Assembly (NCBI RefSeq): GCF_005497185.1
Contig: NZ_RJTN01000012.1
Location: forward strand, 62,001-126,000
Direction: 5' to 3'
Length of the DNA stretch: 64,000 bases
From: Pectobacterium polonicum
GTDB taxonomy: Bacteria; Pseudomonadota; Gammaproteobacteria; Enterobacterales; Enterobacteriaceae
Below are positions 31,514-39,864 of the stretch, in pieces. Position 1 is the stretch's first letter. Each line of letters opens with the position of its first letter. Both the position numbers and the translations under genes were made by a program. The notes below the pieces were generated by a model, which ran no database searches, was not told the DNA's origin, and saw only the letters and a program-made list of their open reading frames with translations.

Positions 31514-32260
31514 TTATTTCCCGCCCGCGAGGTCGATAAAATTCCCAGTGACATAGGACGCCTCGTCCGATAACAGCCAGCCTATTGCTTGCGCCACTTC
31601 CATCGGGTGACCACCCCGTTTCATCGGCAGCGAATGCTTGATGCGATCCACTCTCGCCGGTTCTCCGCCGTCAGCGTGCATATCGGTATAAATAAAACCA
31701 GGTCGCACGGCATTAACCCGAATGCCCTGATCGGCGACTTCCAGTGATAAACCAATCGTTAAGGTATCGAGTGCGCCTTTTGACGCCGCATAATCAATGT
31801 ATTCATGCGGTGAGCCCAGACGGGCGGCTGCGGATGACACGTTGACGATAGCACCGCCTTTTCCGCCATGCCGGAACGCCATACGCTTGACCGCTTCCCG
31901 GGCACAGAGAAAACTGCCCACCGTATTGGTGGCAAAAATATTGTTAAGCCGCACGGCATCGAGTTGTTCAATGGTAGCTTGTGGTTTAAGCATCGCGGCG
32001 TTATTCACCAGACCTGTCAGGCAACCAAGTTCTTTATCCGTTCGCTTAAAAAGCTCGATGACCTGCTCTTCATCCGCGATATCGACCTGAACGGCGATGG
32101 CGGTTCCGCCGCTCGCGCGAATCTCGTCGAGGACGCTATTCGCACTGTCCTGCTGGGTGCGATAGCCGATGCAAATCTTATGACCTTTTCCTGCCAGATA
32201 GCATGCGGTTGCGCGACCAATGCCGCGCGAACCGCCAGTAATCAACGTAATGAATTCCAT
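31514..32260 (-). CDS. short-chain dehydrogenase/reductase (YgfF-like)
   Basis: A 248-residue classical SDR oxidoreductase. Seen: cofactor loop TGGSRGIGRA at residues 8-17, NNAA near 90, catalytic Ser in IVNVSSAAARLGS near 140, YDYAASK-type YxxxK in YIDYAASKG near 157, and a C-terminal NFIDLAGGK. The sequence is close to E. coli YgfF, a predicted glucose-1-dehydrogenase-like SDR of unknown substrate. It lies 8 bases downstream of a secreted metallo-hydrolase gene on the same strand and may be co-transcribed with it. Confidence 0.85.
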   Translation of the reverse strand: MEFITLITGGSRGIGRATACYLAGKGHKICIGYRTQQDSANSVLDEIRASGGTAIAVQVDIADEEQVIELFKRTDKELGCLTGLVNNAAMLKPQATIEQLDAVRLNNIFATNTVGSFLCAREAVKRMAFRHGGKGGAIVNVSSAAARLGSPHEYIDYAASKGALDTLTIGLSLEVADQGIRVNAVRPGFIYTDMHADGGEPARVDRIKHSLPMKRGGHPMEVAQAIGWLLSDEASYVTGNFIDLAGGK

Positions 32261-32268
32261 TCTGCCCC

Positions 32269-33258
32269 TTAGTTTTTTAGCCCCGCCATACTGTAATTCG
32301 CCGGGAGCCAGCGATAGCCGTTTGGTTTACCGTTAGCATCATACACGGCTTTAACCTGGCCTAAACCGGGGAAGGAAATGTGTGCTGCCCCAATCCATTC
32401 ATTATTGCGTGCGGCCTCTGCCAGAATCTGTAAACGTGCCTCTGCGGCTTCATCCATATTGCGATCGAAGTCGATCGTGGTCAGGGGGCGAGGAAATTGT
32501 ACGGCTTCGGCATGGATCGTATCGCCCCAGAGCGTCAGCTTTTGGCCGTCGCTTTCGATCTGATAAAGGCTATGCCCCGGTGTATGTCCCGGTGCTGGCA
32601 CGGCGGTAATGCCAGGGAAAAGCCGCTGTTTACCTGCGAAGGTTTTCAGCCGGTTGGCGGCAAGCACGGGTTGCAATGAGTCCTCAGACTGCCCAAACGT
32701 GTGTTTTTCGCTATCCCGCACATGGTCGCTGTTAGCCGGGTTGAGCCAGAAATCCGCATCCTTCTGGTTAACATAAACGGTGGCATTAGGGAAAACCAGC
32801 TTGCCGTCACGCGAGACACCGCCGGAATGGTCAGCATGAATATGGGTTAGCAGAACGGTATCGATCTTCTCGGGTGGATAACCTGCGGCACGCAGGTTGT
32901 CGGGTAGTTTTCCACCCAGTTTACCGAATAGTGGCCCAGCCCCCGTGTCTACCAATATCAACTGTTTACCCGTATTAATCAGATACGCATTAATGGAGGT
33001 TTCCGCCTGTGGCTGGAGATTCTTTTGCGCCAGCAGGTGCAGCATTTCCTCATGGGAAATATGGGTGAGCAGCTTATCCAGTGGAATAGTGACCGTGCCG
33101 TCAGAAAGAGCCGTGATTTCAAACTGGCCTAGCATCATCCGGTAATAACCCGGTGCCTGCGTTCTTTGTTGAGGCACCGATTCTGCCTCAGCTAAAAGGG
33201 GCGTTCCCGCCAGTAAGGCGACCGATAATAACGTTTGTTTCAGAAGATTCATTTTCAT
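32269..33258 (-). CDS. secreted metallo-beta-lactamase-fold hydrolase, paralogue 1
   Basis: A 329-residue MBL-fold hydrolase with a Sec signal peptide (about 1-25, cleavage after LLAEA). Zinc ligands are present: HIHADH at 139-144, the histidine in GHTPGH (224-229) and Asp246 in LWGDTIHA, plus His near 293 in GAAHISFPG. The HxHxDH set and overall layout are shared with methyl-parathion hydrolase and lactonase-like proteins, so the substrate may be an ester, lactone or phosphotriester in the periplasm; this is not determinable here. It is divergent from a LysR gene and has a clear paralogue at 34305 on the far side of that gene. Confidence 0.78.
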   Translation of the reverse strand: MKMNLLKQTLLSVALLAGTPLLAEAESVPQQRTQAPGYYRMMLGQFEITALSDGTVTIPLDKLLTHISHEEMLHLLAQKNLQPQAETSINAYLINTGKQLILVDTGAGPLFGKLGGKLPDNLRAAGYPPEKIDTVLLTHIHADHSGGVSRDGKLVFPNATVYVNQKDADFWLNPANSDHVRDSEKHTFGQSEDSLQPVLAANRLKTFAGKQRLFPGITAVPAPGHTPGHSLYQIESDGQKLTLWGDTIHAEAVQFPRPLTTIDFDRNMDEAAEARLQILAEAARNNEWIGAAHISFPGLGQVKAVYDANGKPNGYRWLPANYSMAGLKN

Positions 33259-33356
33259 CGCACACTCTTGGAAGGTGATCCTGCTTGTCAGGGACTGGAA
33301 CGATTATTCTGCTGGCGGTACCATTGTTCAAATTGATTAATTTGATACTGCCTATC

Positions 33357-34289
33357 ATGGAAAATGATTTTCGCGGCGTGGATTTAAATCTGCTGGTGAC
33401 ATTTCTGGTGTTGTATCGTGAGAAAAGCGTCTCTGCGGCGGCGGATAAGCTGCATTTAGGGCAACCCGCCGTGAGTGGGGCGCTGGCACGTTTACGTACG
33501 CTGTTTGACGATCCGCTTTTTATCCGCACGGGACAGGTGATGCGCCCGACGGCGCGTGCAGATTATCTGGCGGTCCAGCTGTCGCCCGCTTTTGAACACT
33601 TGCAGTCGGTGCTGGGCGAACCCGAAAAGTTTGATCCATTAACCGATTCACGCGTGATCACGCTGGGAATGACCGATTGGGTGGAAATATGGCTAATGCC
33701 GCTGCTGCTGAAACGGCTCAAAGCGAAGGCACCCGATTTGCGCATCAACCTTGTTGCCACCGATCCGTTTTTGGATGTGGCTCGGCTGGAAAATGACAGC
33801 GTCGATCTGGTGATTTCCGTTGCCAGCGCACAGGCAGGCTGGCTGAAGCAGCGTGCCTTGCTATCGTCAGGGTTCAGAGCACTTTGGCATCCGCAGCAGC
33901 TTGATCTGCCGCGTCCTCTTCCTTTAGCCGTATACAGCCAGCAGCGCCATTTATTGGTGACCTACCGTGAACGCGCACATGGCGTCGTGGACGACATGTT
34001 GGAAAAACAGGGCATGACGCGGACGATTCATTACACCACGCCACATTTCTCCGCTCTGCCGGGAATATTGCAGCAAACGCCGTCAATCGCTACCGTGCCG
34101 GAAAAGCTGGCGACGCAGTGGTGTCAGTATTATGGCTTGATCGATAGCCCTGTGCCGCTTGCGTTACCGACCTATACGCTCTCGGCGCTCTGGCATGCCA
34201 GGCAGGACAGTAATCCGGCGATAACGTGGCTGTATGGGCAAATTGCTGAGGTGGTGGCAGAGCAGGGGACGGAACCGCCCCCTGCTTGA
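33357..34289 (+). CDS. LysR-family transcriptional regulator
   Basis: A 310-residue LysR regulator of the NodD/LeuO-like group. The helix-turn-helix is in the first 65 residues: FRGVDLNLLVTFLVLYREKS, SAAADKLHLGQPAVSGALARLR, then LFDDPLFIRTGQVMRPT. The frame is open from 33285, but the ATG at 33357 gives the standard N-terminus and leaves 98 bases for a divergent promoter; its ribosome site is weak. It is flanked by two metallo-hydrolase paralogues, one divergent and one convergent, and probably regulates at least the divergent one. Confidence 0.85.
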   Translation: MENDFRGVDLNLLVTFLVLYREKSVSAAADKLHLGQPAVSGALARLRTLFDDPLFIRTGQVMRPTARADYLAVQLSPAFEHLQSVLGEPEKFDPLTDSRVITLGMTDWVEIWLMPLLLKRLKAKAPDLRINLVATDPFLDVARLENDSVDLVISVASAQAGWLKQRALLSSGFRALWHPQQLDLPRPLPLAVYSQQRHLLVTYRERAHGVVDDMLEKQGMTRTIHYTTPHFSALPGILQQTPSIATVPEKLATQWCQYYGLIDSPVPLALPTYTLSALWHARQDSNPAITWLYGQIAEVVAEQGTEPPPA

Positions 34290-34304
34290 GTGACGGCAAG
34301 GAAA

Positions 34305-35288
34305 TTATTGAGATAATCCTGCCACACTGTAATTCGCCGGAAGCCAGCGATAGCCGTTGGTGGTGCCGTTGCGTTCCAGACGCGTGCCAACGTGGCCGAT
34401 ACCGGGGAAGGGCAGGTGAGCGCCCGCGACCCAGTAACCTTGGCTGGCGGCGTCAGCCAGCGCTTTATTACGGGATTCCGTCGCCTGATCCATATTTGAG
34501 TCAAAGCTGATGGTGGTAGTCGGTAAACTCATCTGTACCGCTTCTGCATGAATGATATCTCCCCATACCAGCAGTTTTTTCCCCTCACTGTCGACCATAA
34601 ACGAGGTGTGTCCCGGCGTATGGCCTGGGCTTGGGATCGCGGTGACGCCGGGTAACAATGTTGCCTGCTGAGCTGGGAACGTTTTCAGCTTGTTCTCTTT
34701 GCGAATGACATCAAAGGTGTTTTGCACGCGTTGGAACGCCGCCTTTCTGTTCTCAGGCGCGTTCTTCAGGTTTTCCGGGCTGAGCCAGAAGTCAGTTTCT
34801 GGCTGGCTGACATACACCGTGGCATTTGGGTAGTTCAGCTTATTGTCCTGTACCAAACCACCAAAATGGTCGCCGTGCAGATGAGTCATCAAGATGGTAT
34901 CGACCTGCTCAGGTTTGTAGCCCGCGGCAATCAGATGCGGCAGCACTTTCCCGACCGTAGGATTGCTTTGCTTGCCGTTGCCCGTGTCTATCAAAATCAG
35001 GTGTTTCCCGGTATTGACTAAATAGGCGTTGATCGAGGTTTCCACCTGCGGCGTCAGCGATTTCTCTGCCAGCAGTTCGGTGATTTTTTCCGGTGGGGTG
35101 CGCTGCAACAGCTTATCCATCGGCATGGTGTTGGTGCCGTCAGACAGGGCGGTGATTTCAAACTGTCCGAGCATGATGCGGTAATAGCCTGGTTGCGTTT
35201 TAACCTGAGCAATATCCTGTGCCTGCGCAATCGCAGGGACAAATGCACACGAGGCGAGTAATAAGGCTAATGGTTTCAATAACTTCAT
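34305..35288 (-). CDS. secreted metallo-beta-lactamase-fold hydrolase, paralogue 2
   Basis: A 327-residue MBL-fold protein with a Sec signal peptide (about 1-23, cleavage after AQA). Zinc ligands: THLHGDHFGG with His136, His138, Asp140 and His141, GHTPGH near 221, LVWGDIIHAEAVQ near 240, and AGAHLPFPGIG near 290. Much of the mature sequence matches paralogue 1, for example YYRIMLGQFEITALSDGT against YYRMMLGQFEITALSDGT, so the two arose by duplication. Its 3' end faces that of the LysR gene, 15 bases apart. Substrate unknown. Confidence 0.78.
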   Translation of the reverse strand: MKLLKPLALLLASCAFVPAIAQAQDIAQVKTQPGYYRIMLGQFEITALSDGTNTMPMDKLLQRTPPEKITELLAEKSLTPQVETSINAYLVNTGKHLILIDTGNGKQSNPTVGKVLPHLIAAGYKPEQVDTILMTHLHGDHFGGLVQDNKLNYPNATVYVSQPETDFWLSPENLKNAPENRKAAFQRVQNTFDVIRKENKLKTFPAQQATLLPGVTAIPSPGHTPGHTSFMVDSEGKKLLVWGDIIHAEAVQMSLPTTTISFDSNMDQATESRNKALADAASQGYWVAGAHLPFPGIGHVGTRLERNGTTNGYRWLPANYSVAGLSQ

Positions 35289-35490
35289 TTATTGTTGTCC
35301 TTGTTAATAATGAAACATAAAAAGCAGGTGAAATCGTAACAACAGATTGATTATTGACGCATGTTCCGAATTACTCAACTGTCCCCAGACTGGCGTGTTT
35401 CCGCCGCATTTGTCGCCGCATCGCCACTGTCCTGCAACGCGAAGGATTTAGGGTATACTGCGTTTTTAAGTGAGCGAGACAGTGAAAACC

Positions 35491-36162
35491 ATGCAGTACC
35501 CGATTAATGAAATGTTCCAGACGTTACAGGGCGAAGGCTATTTTACCGGTGTGCCGGCGGTGTTTGTACGCCTGCAAGGGTGTCCGGTAGGCTGTAGCTG
35601 GTGCGATACCAAACATACCTGGGACAAACTGGCAGAGCGGGAAACCTCATTGGATCAGGTGCTGGTAAAAACGGAAGAAAGCGATGCCTGGGGCGCAGCG
35701 AGTGCGGACGATATTCTGGCACTGATGGCGCAGCAGGGCTATACGGCACGCCATATTGTGATCACCGGCGGAGAACCCTGTATCCATGATTTGGCACCGC
35801 TGACGCTACAGCTGGAAAAGCAGGGCTTCAGCTGCCAGATTGAAACCAGCGGCACGCACGACGTGCGCTGTTCGCCCAAAACCTGGGTGACGGTATCGCC
35901 GAAGGTGAACATGCGTGGCGGCATGAAGGTACTCGATCAGGCGTTACAGCGGGCGGATGAGATCAAACACCCGGTGGCGCGTGAACGTGATATTGAAGCG
36001 TTGGATGCGCTGCTGGCGCGGCTTGATGATGATAAGCCGCGGATTGTGGCGCTACAGCCGATCAGCCAGAAAGACGATGCGACCAAACTGTGTATTGAGA
36101 CCTGTATCGCCCGCAACTGGCGGCTGTCTATGCAGACACATAAGTACCTGAATATTGCCTGA
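35491..36162 (+). CDS. queE: 7-carboxy-7-deazaguanine synthase QueE
   Basis: Radical S-adenosylmethionine enzyme, 223 residues, converting 6-carboxytetrahydropterin to 7-carboxy-7-deazaguanine in queuosine synthesis. The CX3CX2C iron-sulfur motif is in QGCPVGCSWCDTKHTW near residues 27-35. VITGGEPCIHDL lies near 90 and QIETSGTH near 120. In-frame GTG codons at 35470 and 35482 exist, but the ATG at 35491 gives the family start MQYPINEMFQTLQGEG and the usual length. A TATACT box at 35454-35459 is a possible -10 element. Convergent with queD, whose product supplies its substrate. Confidence 0.95.
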   Translation: MQYPINEMFQTLQGEGYFTGVPAVFVRLQGCPVGCSWCDTKHTWDKLAERETSLDQVLVKTEESDAWGAASADDILALMAQQGYTARHIVITGGEPCIHDLAPLTLQLEKQGFSCQIETSGTHDVRCSPKTWVTVSPKVNMRGGMKVLDQALQRADEIKHPVARERDIEALDALLARLDDDKPRIVALQPISQKDDATKLCIETCIARNWRLSMQTHKYLNIA

Positions 36163-36208
36163 TATCAGAGGGCGTGAGAAAGGGGCTCACGCCAGACGAT
36201 AACCGCAT

Positions 36209-36571
36209 TCACTCGCCTTTATAGACGCAGCCAGCGGTACAGGTTTCTTTCACCATCACGGCGCTGAGCAGTGGTAACGTCGGTTTCAACTGCTGCCAGA
36301 TCCAATGCGCCAGCACTTCGCTGGTCGGGTTCTCCAGACCGGGGATCTCATTCAGATAGTGATGATCCAACCGCTCCCAGGTCGGTTTAAACGCGGCTTT
36401 CAGCTCAGAGAAATCCATCACCCAGCCGGTATACGGATCGACTTCACCAGTAATTTCCAGTCTCACCATGAAAGAGTGCCCGTGCAGTCGACCGCACTTG
36501 TGGCCTTCCGGCACGTGAGGCAAGTGATGTGCAGCTTCGAACTGAAAATCTTTAAAGAGTGTAGTGACCAT
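36209..36571 (-). CDS. queD: 6-carboxy-5,6,7,8-tetrahydropterin synthase QueD
   Basis: A 120-residue enzyme making 6-carboxytetrahydropterin from 7,8-dihydroneopterin triphosphate, the second step of queuosine synthesis. Zinc ligands are [22 protein letters not shown] (His near 16, 31 and 33) with the catalytic Cys near 27; DFSELK and [11 protein letters not shown] follow, then [13 protein letters not shown] at the end. Convergent with queE with 46 bases between stops. Confidence 0.95.
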   Translation of the reverse strand: MVTTLFKDFQFEAAHHLPHVPEGHKCGRLHGHSFMVRLEITGEVDPYTGWVMDFSELKAAFKPTWERLDHHYLNEIPGLENPTSEVLAHWIWQQLKPTLPLLSAVMVKETCTAGCVYKGE

Positions 36572-36653
36572 AGCGAGGTTCCCGGTTTCGTTCTGAAAAA
36601 GGCGCTTTCAGAACATAGTATGCAAAAAGCCGTCGCATACTACCCGAAAGTCC

Positions 36654-37988
36654 TTATTCTTCCAACTGCACGATCGCGGCGTGATGCCAGCCGGATGGCA
36701 GCGGATCGGGGCGGTGGATCGTCATGTGGCTGGTGGTCAGGTTCAGTACGCCGCGGGCAAAGAGTGCGGGCATGCCGTTAGGGTAGCGCTCAACACCGAA
36801 GGCGCAGCCCGTTTCAGGATCGACCCGATAGGCATTGTCCAGCCCCATTCCTGTTGGTCGCTCCGGGTTGCAGGGCGGGCGCACATCGTACATGCCCTGT
36901 TCCGGTGAATCGCTCTGCCGCTGTTCGAGATGCACCGCGTGGAAATGGATATCACGAATGTAGCCTGCGGGCGTGCTGTGCAGGTTAATCGCCCCTTCGC
37001 TGATCCCCGCGATCTGAGAAAACTGTACTGCTTCGATCCGACCGGGTTCGATGGCCGGATCGCGATAACGCACGGAGATAAAGATCGGATCGGCTTTGCC
37101 CCAATGGCACGGGTGCGCGGCGACGCACTGGAACGTGATGTTGCTGAATTGCAGGCGTCTGAATGTGCCGCCATCGCGGGAGATCAGGCCGATTGCGCGG
37201 TTAGTGTCGTAAATAGCGCAGTTGCTGACGGAAATATCCTCAATATCGGCAAAGGTTTCGGTACCAATTTTCAGCGCACAACTCTTGGAACGCAGCAGGC
37301 AGTTACTGATGACAACCTGCTGCACTTTACGTTGTAGATGGGGCGGTTTATGGGTGGTTTTGATACACAGCGCATCATCGGCGGCACTCAATGAACAGTT
37401 GCTGATTTGCACCTGCTGGCAGCTATCAAGATCCAGCGCGTCGGTATTCGCCATGCTCAGATCGTTATCAATTGTCAGACGTTCGACAATGATCTGGCGA
37501 CAACTGACCAGATGCACGGTCCACATCGGCGCATGTTCAATCGTAAAATCACACAGGCGGACGTGTTCGCAATCCTCAAAGACCACAATGCGTGGGCGAT
37601 GCTGCGCGGGTAGGCGATAGCCCTGATCGTCCGGCTCCGCAGAGAAATAGGCGTCGGCATTTCCCATGATCTTACCTTGACCGCAGATCGTGATATTGCG
37701 CTGTTGATAGGCATAAAGAAACGCACGGTGCGACAGTTCGGCCATGCTGATCGTCTTGGCCTGCGTAAACTGTTCATAGTCCCCGCTGACGATGAGCTCC
37801 GCACCCGCCTCCAGTTGCAGACAAAAATTGGAGGGCAACAGTAATCCCCCTAACAGATAACGTCCTGGCTCCACCGTCAGGGTGCCGCCGCCCTGTGCCG
37901 CAATTCGATCGATAGCCTGCTGAAAAATGGCAGTATCCGGTGTGACGCCGTCGGCGGCAGGGGAGTATGACTGAATAGAGTGTTTCAT
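36654..37988 (-). CDS. glycoside hydrolase family 28 protein, cytoplasmic, divergent active site
   Basis: A 444-residue right-handed beta-helix protein of the polygalacturonase family (GH28), without a signal peptide. The front of the active site is recognisable: ANTDALDLDSCQQV near 190 and SAADDALCIKT near 214, giving the NTD and DD motifs. The usual GHG box is replaced by RSKSCALKIG, and the RIK box by AIGLISRDGG. So it is probably not a typical endo-polygalacturonase and may act on imported oligosaccharides or another glycan. The ATG at 37988 has GGA about 8 bases upstream; a TTG at 38000 is less likely. Divergent from a sugar-binding protein gene across 547 bases. Confidence 0.75.
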   Translation of the reverse strand: MKHSIQSYSPAADGVTPDTAIFQQAIDRIAAQGGGTLTVEPGRYLLGGLLLPSNFCLQLEAGAELIVSGDYEQFTQAKTISMAELSHRAFLYAYQQRNITICGQGKIMGNADAYFSAEPDDQGYRLPAQHRPRIVVFEDCEHVRLCDFTIEHAPMWTVHLVSCRQIIVERLTIDNDLSMANTDALDLDSCQQVQISNCSLSAADDALCIKTTHKPPHLQRKVQQVVISNCLLRSKSCALKIGTETFADIEDISVSNCAIYDTNRAIGLISRDGGTFRRLQFSNITFQCVAAHPCHWGKADPIFISVRYRDPAIEPGRIEAVQFSQIAGISEGAINLHSTPAGYIRDIHFHAVHLEQRQSDSPEQGMYDVRPPCNPERPTGMGLDNAYRVDPETGCAFGVERYPNGMPALFARGVLNLTTSHMTIHRPDPLPSGWHHAAIVQLEE

Positions 37989-38535
37989 GATGAGATCCAA
38001 TGTTGTCCTTCATGATCGCATTGCAGCACGTTTTGGCGTGTTCGGCAGGAGCTGTCACGATGAAATCTGCGGTGCTTGGAGCAGGCTTCACAGCGCAGGG
38101 CATACTGCTCAAGAGAATGTGAAAGGCATAACGAAGAGGGCGGTGCAGTGCTTCATACCGTGTGTGTTTCATCACGCTTTTACGTCGACTTTTCTTTTTT
38201 GCAGCATACCTGAGGTGGTCTTGTTGTTTTTGTGTGTCTTATTTGTGAATTAAATCTCTTTTTGGTGTGATGCGTCGGTTAATGATGTGAGGCACCTCCC
38301 TACTGCGCCAGATAGCGCTCACGCGGTGTGATTGAAACGCTCACTAACGCTGCGTTGTCAGCGATATTTCTTCCGCCAGCCCCGCAAATCACGCGTTTTC
38401 TCGCTGTGGCGACTGGCGCGATAAAAAAGGTTCTGCCTATCTTGTCAGGGGCGAGAAATGTAGCCATGTACCCTACCTGTTCTCATCTATACGCCACACC
38501 AGACACACCACAATAATAATGTCGTTGGGGGAAAA
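37989..38535. promoter_or_regulatory. divergent intergenic region, GH28 and binding-protein genes
   Basis: A 547-base stretch with no convincing gene. It includes TGTGA-N6-TCTCT at 38244-38259, a half-good CRP match. I searched for a KdgR-type palindrome (GAAA and TTTC half sites) and found none with proper spacing. GGGGGAAAA before 38536 is a strong ribosome site. Confidence 0.4.
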
Positions 38536-39828
38536 ATGAGATTACCTGGACTGATTGCCATCGCCTTCTCTGCGCTCTGTTCGTTCGCGCAGGCTGCTGA
38601 ACCCGTGGAATTACGCCTCTCCTGGTGGGGAGGAAACAGCCGTCATCAGGCAACATTGACCGCGCTGGAAGCGTTTCAGAAACAATATCCGCATATCAGC
38701 GTAAAGCCCGAATACACCGGTTGGGATGGGCACTTATCTCGCCTGACGACGCAGATTGCCAGCGGCGAAGAACCGGATGTGCTTCAGGTTAACTGGAACT
38801 GGCTGCCGATTTTTTCCAAGACGGGCACCGGGTTTTATGACCTGAATAAGCTGACCGGTACGCTGAAATTGCAGGATTTCCCCGAAGATGCGCTGAAACC
38901 GGCGACCATCGACGGCAAGGTGAACGCGATTTCCACCTCGCTGAATGCGCTGGTGATGTACTACAACACGGAAACCTGGAAGAAGGCCGGGCTACCGTAT
39001 CCCACCACCTGGGATGAGCTGTTCCATGCGGGTAAGGTATTTAAAGAAAAACTGGGTGATAACTATTTCCCCATTGCTTCGCCTGCGCAGGATAGCGGTG
39101 AAGGCGTGCTGGAATTGATCAACTACTACATGACGCAGAAATATCAGATCGGCATGATTGACGAAAAGAACAAGCGCTTTAACTACAGCGAGGCGCAATG
39201 GATCGAAGCATTCCGTTTCTACAAGCGTTTGATCGACGAACATGTGATGCCGTCCTCGAAGTATTACAATGCGTTTGGCAAAGTTGGCATGTATGAAACG
39301 CGCCCCTGGATTAACGGAGAATACGGTGGTGCGCACCTGTGGATTTCGGTGGTGAAAAAATACGCCGATCCGCTGGTCGCGCCCGGCAAGCTCGAATTAG
39401 GACCGTACATCATGACGCCGGGATCGGAGAATTCAGGACAGTTCTTCAAACCGTCGATGTTGTTTGCCATTAGCAAAAATACCAAACACCCGAAAGAAGC
39501 GGCGCTGTTGCTGAACTATCTGATGAACGATCCTGAAGGCGCGCTGCTGATGGGCACCGAGCGCGGTATTCCGCTCAGCCGCATCGCCAGACAAGCGCTG
39601 GAAGAAAAGCAGAAGCTGGATACCAACGATCTGTCGGTTGCCGGATTATCGCTGGCGCTGCAAAAACCGATGCAAACGCCCGTTTCCTCTTATCTTGAAG
39701 ATCCGCAGCTTGCTAGCCTGATCCTACAAACCATTGAACAGCTCGATTATGGCAAAAAGAGCGTGGAAGAATCGGCGAAAAATTTCAGCAGTTCAGGTGA
39801 GCGTATTCTGAAACGGGTGGTTCGCTAA
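38536..39828 (+). CDS. sugar ABC transporter substrate-binding protein (orphan)
   Basis: A 430-residue periplasmic binding protein of the extracellular solute-binding family 1 (MalE/TogB type), with a Sec signal peptide (about 1-20, cleavage after AQA). It opens with VELRLSWWGGNSRHQATLTA and has ASGEEPDVLQVNWNWLPIF near 85, ALVMYYNTETWKKAGLPYPTTWDEL near 150 and a C-terminal lobe with AISKNTKHPKEAALLLNYLM. The pattern is that of oligogalacturonide-binding TogB and relatives. No permease or ATPase gene lies nearby. Its divergent neighbour is a GH28 protein, so it probably binds a pectin oligosaccharide (inference). Confidence 0.8.
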   Translation: MRLPGLIAIAFSALCSFAQAAEPVELRLSWWGGNSRHQATLTALEAFQKQYPHISVKPEYTGWDGHLSRLTTQIASGEEPDVLQVNWNWLPIFSKTGTGFYDLNKLTGTLKLQDFPEDALKPATIDGKVNAISTSLNALVMYYNTETWKKAGLPYPTTWDELFHAGKVFKEKLGDNYFPIASPAQDSGEGVLELINYYMTQKYQIGMIDEKNKRFNYSEAQWIEAFRFYKRLIDEHVMPSSKYYNAFGKVGMYETRPWINGEYGGAHLWISVVKKYADPLVAPGKLELGPYIMTPGSENSGQFFKPSMLFAISKNTKHPKEAALLLNYLMNDPEGALLMGTERGIPLSRIARQALEEKQKLDTNDLSVAGLSLALQKPMQTPVSSYLEDPQLASLILQTIEQLDYGKKSVEESAKNFSSSGERILKRVVR

Positions 39829-39864
39829 TCGAATGAAGGGCTAAGATCGTGACTGGCCGGTGCG

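Noticed and set aside
35289-35490. preQ1 riboswitch upstream of queE
   Set aside because: No recognisable aptamer hairpin with A-rich tail; the gap looks like an ordinary promoter.
37989-38535. KdgR operator between the pectin-related genes
   Set aside because: GAAA and TTTCA pieces exist, but no palindrome with the right spacing.
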